Shown piece by piece: positions 39,628 to 40,079 of a stretch of DNA of 40,079 nucleotides. The DNA is from a virus. Made by a program: the position numbers and the translations under genes. How positions within the stretch are numbered: the stretch's first letter is position 1; each line of letters begins with the position of its first letter. Under the pieces are notes generated by a model. That model ran no database searches and was not told the origin of the DNA. It saw only the letters and a list, made by a program, of their open reading frames with translations. The stretch covers positions 1 through 40,079 of the IMG/VR virus record IMGVR_UViG_3300032307_000142; one strand, 5' to 3'.

Positions 39628-40079
39628 TAAAGTGCATACCTCACAATCACAATACCTGAGCCGCCGTTGCCACCCACTCTTACTGAAGTTGTAGTACCGG
39701 GGCCACCACCACCACCACCAGTATTAGCAGTAGCATTATTTGCACCAGATCCATTATTTCCGCCACTAGCTCCGCCACCACTTCCACCTGTGCCACCCGA
39801 ACCTGAATAAGCACCTCCGCCACCACCACCTGCGTAATAGTAAGTTCCACTTACATTTTGTCCAGTACTAGTAGCAGCACCCCAAGATGAATATGTTGAT
39901 GTTCCAATGCCACCGTTACCGCCAGCATTTGTTCCATCAGCACCAACAGCAGCAGCACCGCCACCGCCAGCACCACCTTCATTACCAGAAGGTGATCTGC
40001 CACCTCGGTACCCCTGAGATGTGCTGTTTGTATTTCCCCCACCAAGAGAGTTGTACACAGCAGAGTATTCTTTAATACC
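39627..40079 (-). CDS. Glycine-rich tail protein, C-terminal part (gene split by window ends)
   Basis: This is the 3' part of the 338-aa gene whose start is at 687. Bases 39957-40079 duplicate 1-123. The frame is open from the right edge to the stop at 39627-39629. It consists of glycine-rich loops (GGRSPSGNEGGAGGGG; YYYAGGGGGGAYSG) and ends GGSGIVIVRYAL, the same closing motif as in paralogue 2. An apparent ATG-less or internal start near 40058 is an artefact of the break and should not be used. Confidence 0.8.
   Translation of the reverse strand, partial: GIKEYSAVYNSLGGGNTNSTSQGYRGGRSPSGNEGGAGGGGAAAVGADGTNAGGNGGIGTSTYSSWGAATSTGQNVSGTYYYAGGGGGGAYSGSGGTGGSGGGASGGNNGSGANNATANTGGGGGGPGTTTSVRVGGNGGSGIVIVRYAL
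39957..40079. repeat. Terminal direct repeat, right copy
   Basis: Identical over 123 bases to the left end. When collapsed, the reading frame of the glycine-rich tail gene continues without interruption, which confirms that the two ends join. Confidence 0.95.

Noticed and set aside
39627-40058. Separate 143-aa glycine-rich gene
   Set aside because: Its apparent start is internal; across the circular junction the frame runs back to ATG 687.

Overview
The window is the complete genome of a tailed bacteriophage, most likely a lytic podovirus of a low-GC actinobacterium. The first 123 bases (1-123) recur exactly as the last 123 (39957-40079). The molecule therefore closes into a circle of 39,956 bp, and one glycine-rich tail gene is cut in two by the arbitrary break point. 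The host assignment is an inference. It rests on a WhiB-like iron-sulfur regulator, a DUF4192-like protein, an Rpf-like muralytic enzyme, an FmdB-type zinc ribbon and a proteasome-like protease, all typical of Actinobacteria and their phages, on DNA that looks far from GC-rich. A freshwater Nanopelagicales-type (acI) host would fit but is not proven.

Nearly all genes lie on the minus strand and read as one long series. Starting at the terminase (21769, reading leftward) come the terminase, portal, small proteins, four large presumed internal or ejected virion proteins (1961, 250, 583 and 449 aa), scaffold, N4-gp56-type major capsid protein, small head genes, a proteasome-like Ntn hydrolase, three tiny lysine-rich proteins, a tail adaptor and tail fibres. 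The series crosses the circle junction into two paralogous glycine-rich tail proteins (39.6 and 38.7 kb), a small fibre-associated protein, a 665-aa tail protein, a methyltransferase, a secreted proline-rich protein, membrane proteins and a CHAP endolysin. It ends at a strong rho-independent terminator at about 32.78 kb.

Left of that terminator is a repeat-dense noncoding stretch (32563-32766), then the replication and takeover block (32.5 to 25.8 kb). It holds a glycosyltransferase, a RecB/Cas4-like nuclease, a zinc-finger protein, WhiB, a DnaB-like ATPase, an Hjc-like nuclease, a primase split into zinc-finger and TOPRIM ORFs, an Nmad1/DUF1599 protein, a sigma-like protein, another possible nuclease and an FmdB zinc ribbon. 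No DNA polymerase, integrase or CI-like repressor was recognised, so host polymerase and a lytic life style are likely.

The only plus-strand genes are a compact block of small ORFs (22.6-25.7 kb) ending in the Rpf-like lysis-type enzyme. It meets the minus operon at a convergent terminator (25737-25782). Three cassettes in this block carry the same start-associated sequence (ACCTAGAGAA(A)TGGA), each preceded by a hairpin. The divergent spacer 21770-22612 is rich in hairpins and has a strand-biased G-rich stretch. It is the best place to look for promoters, an origin or a packaging site.

Translation appears tightly coupled: many junctions are TAATG or ATGA overlaps, and several genes carry the next gene's ribosome binding site in their last codons.
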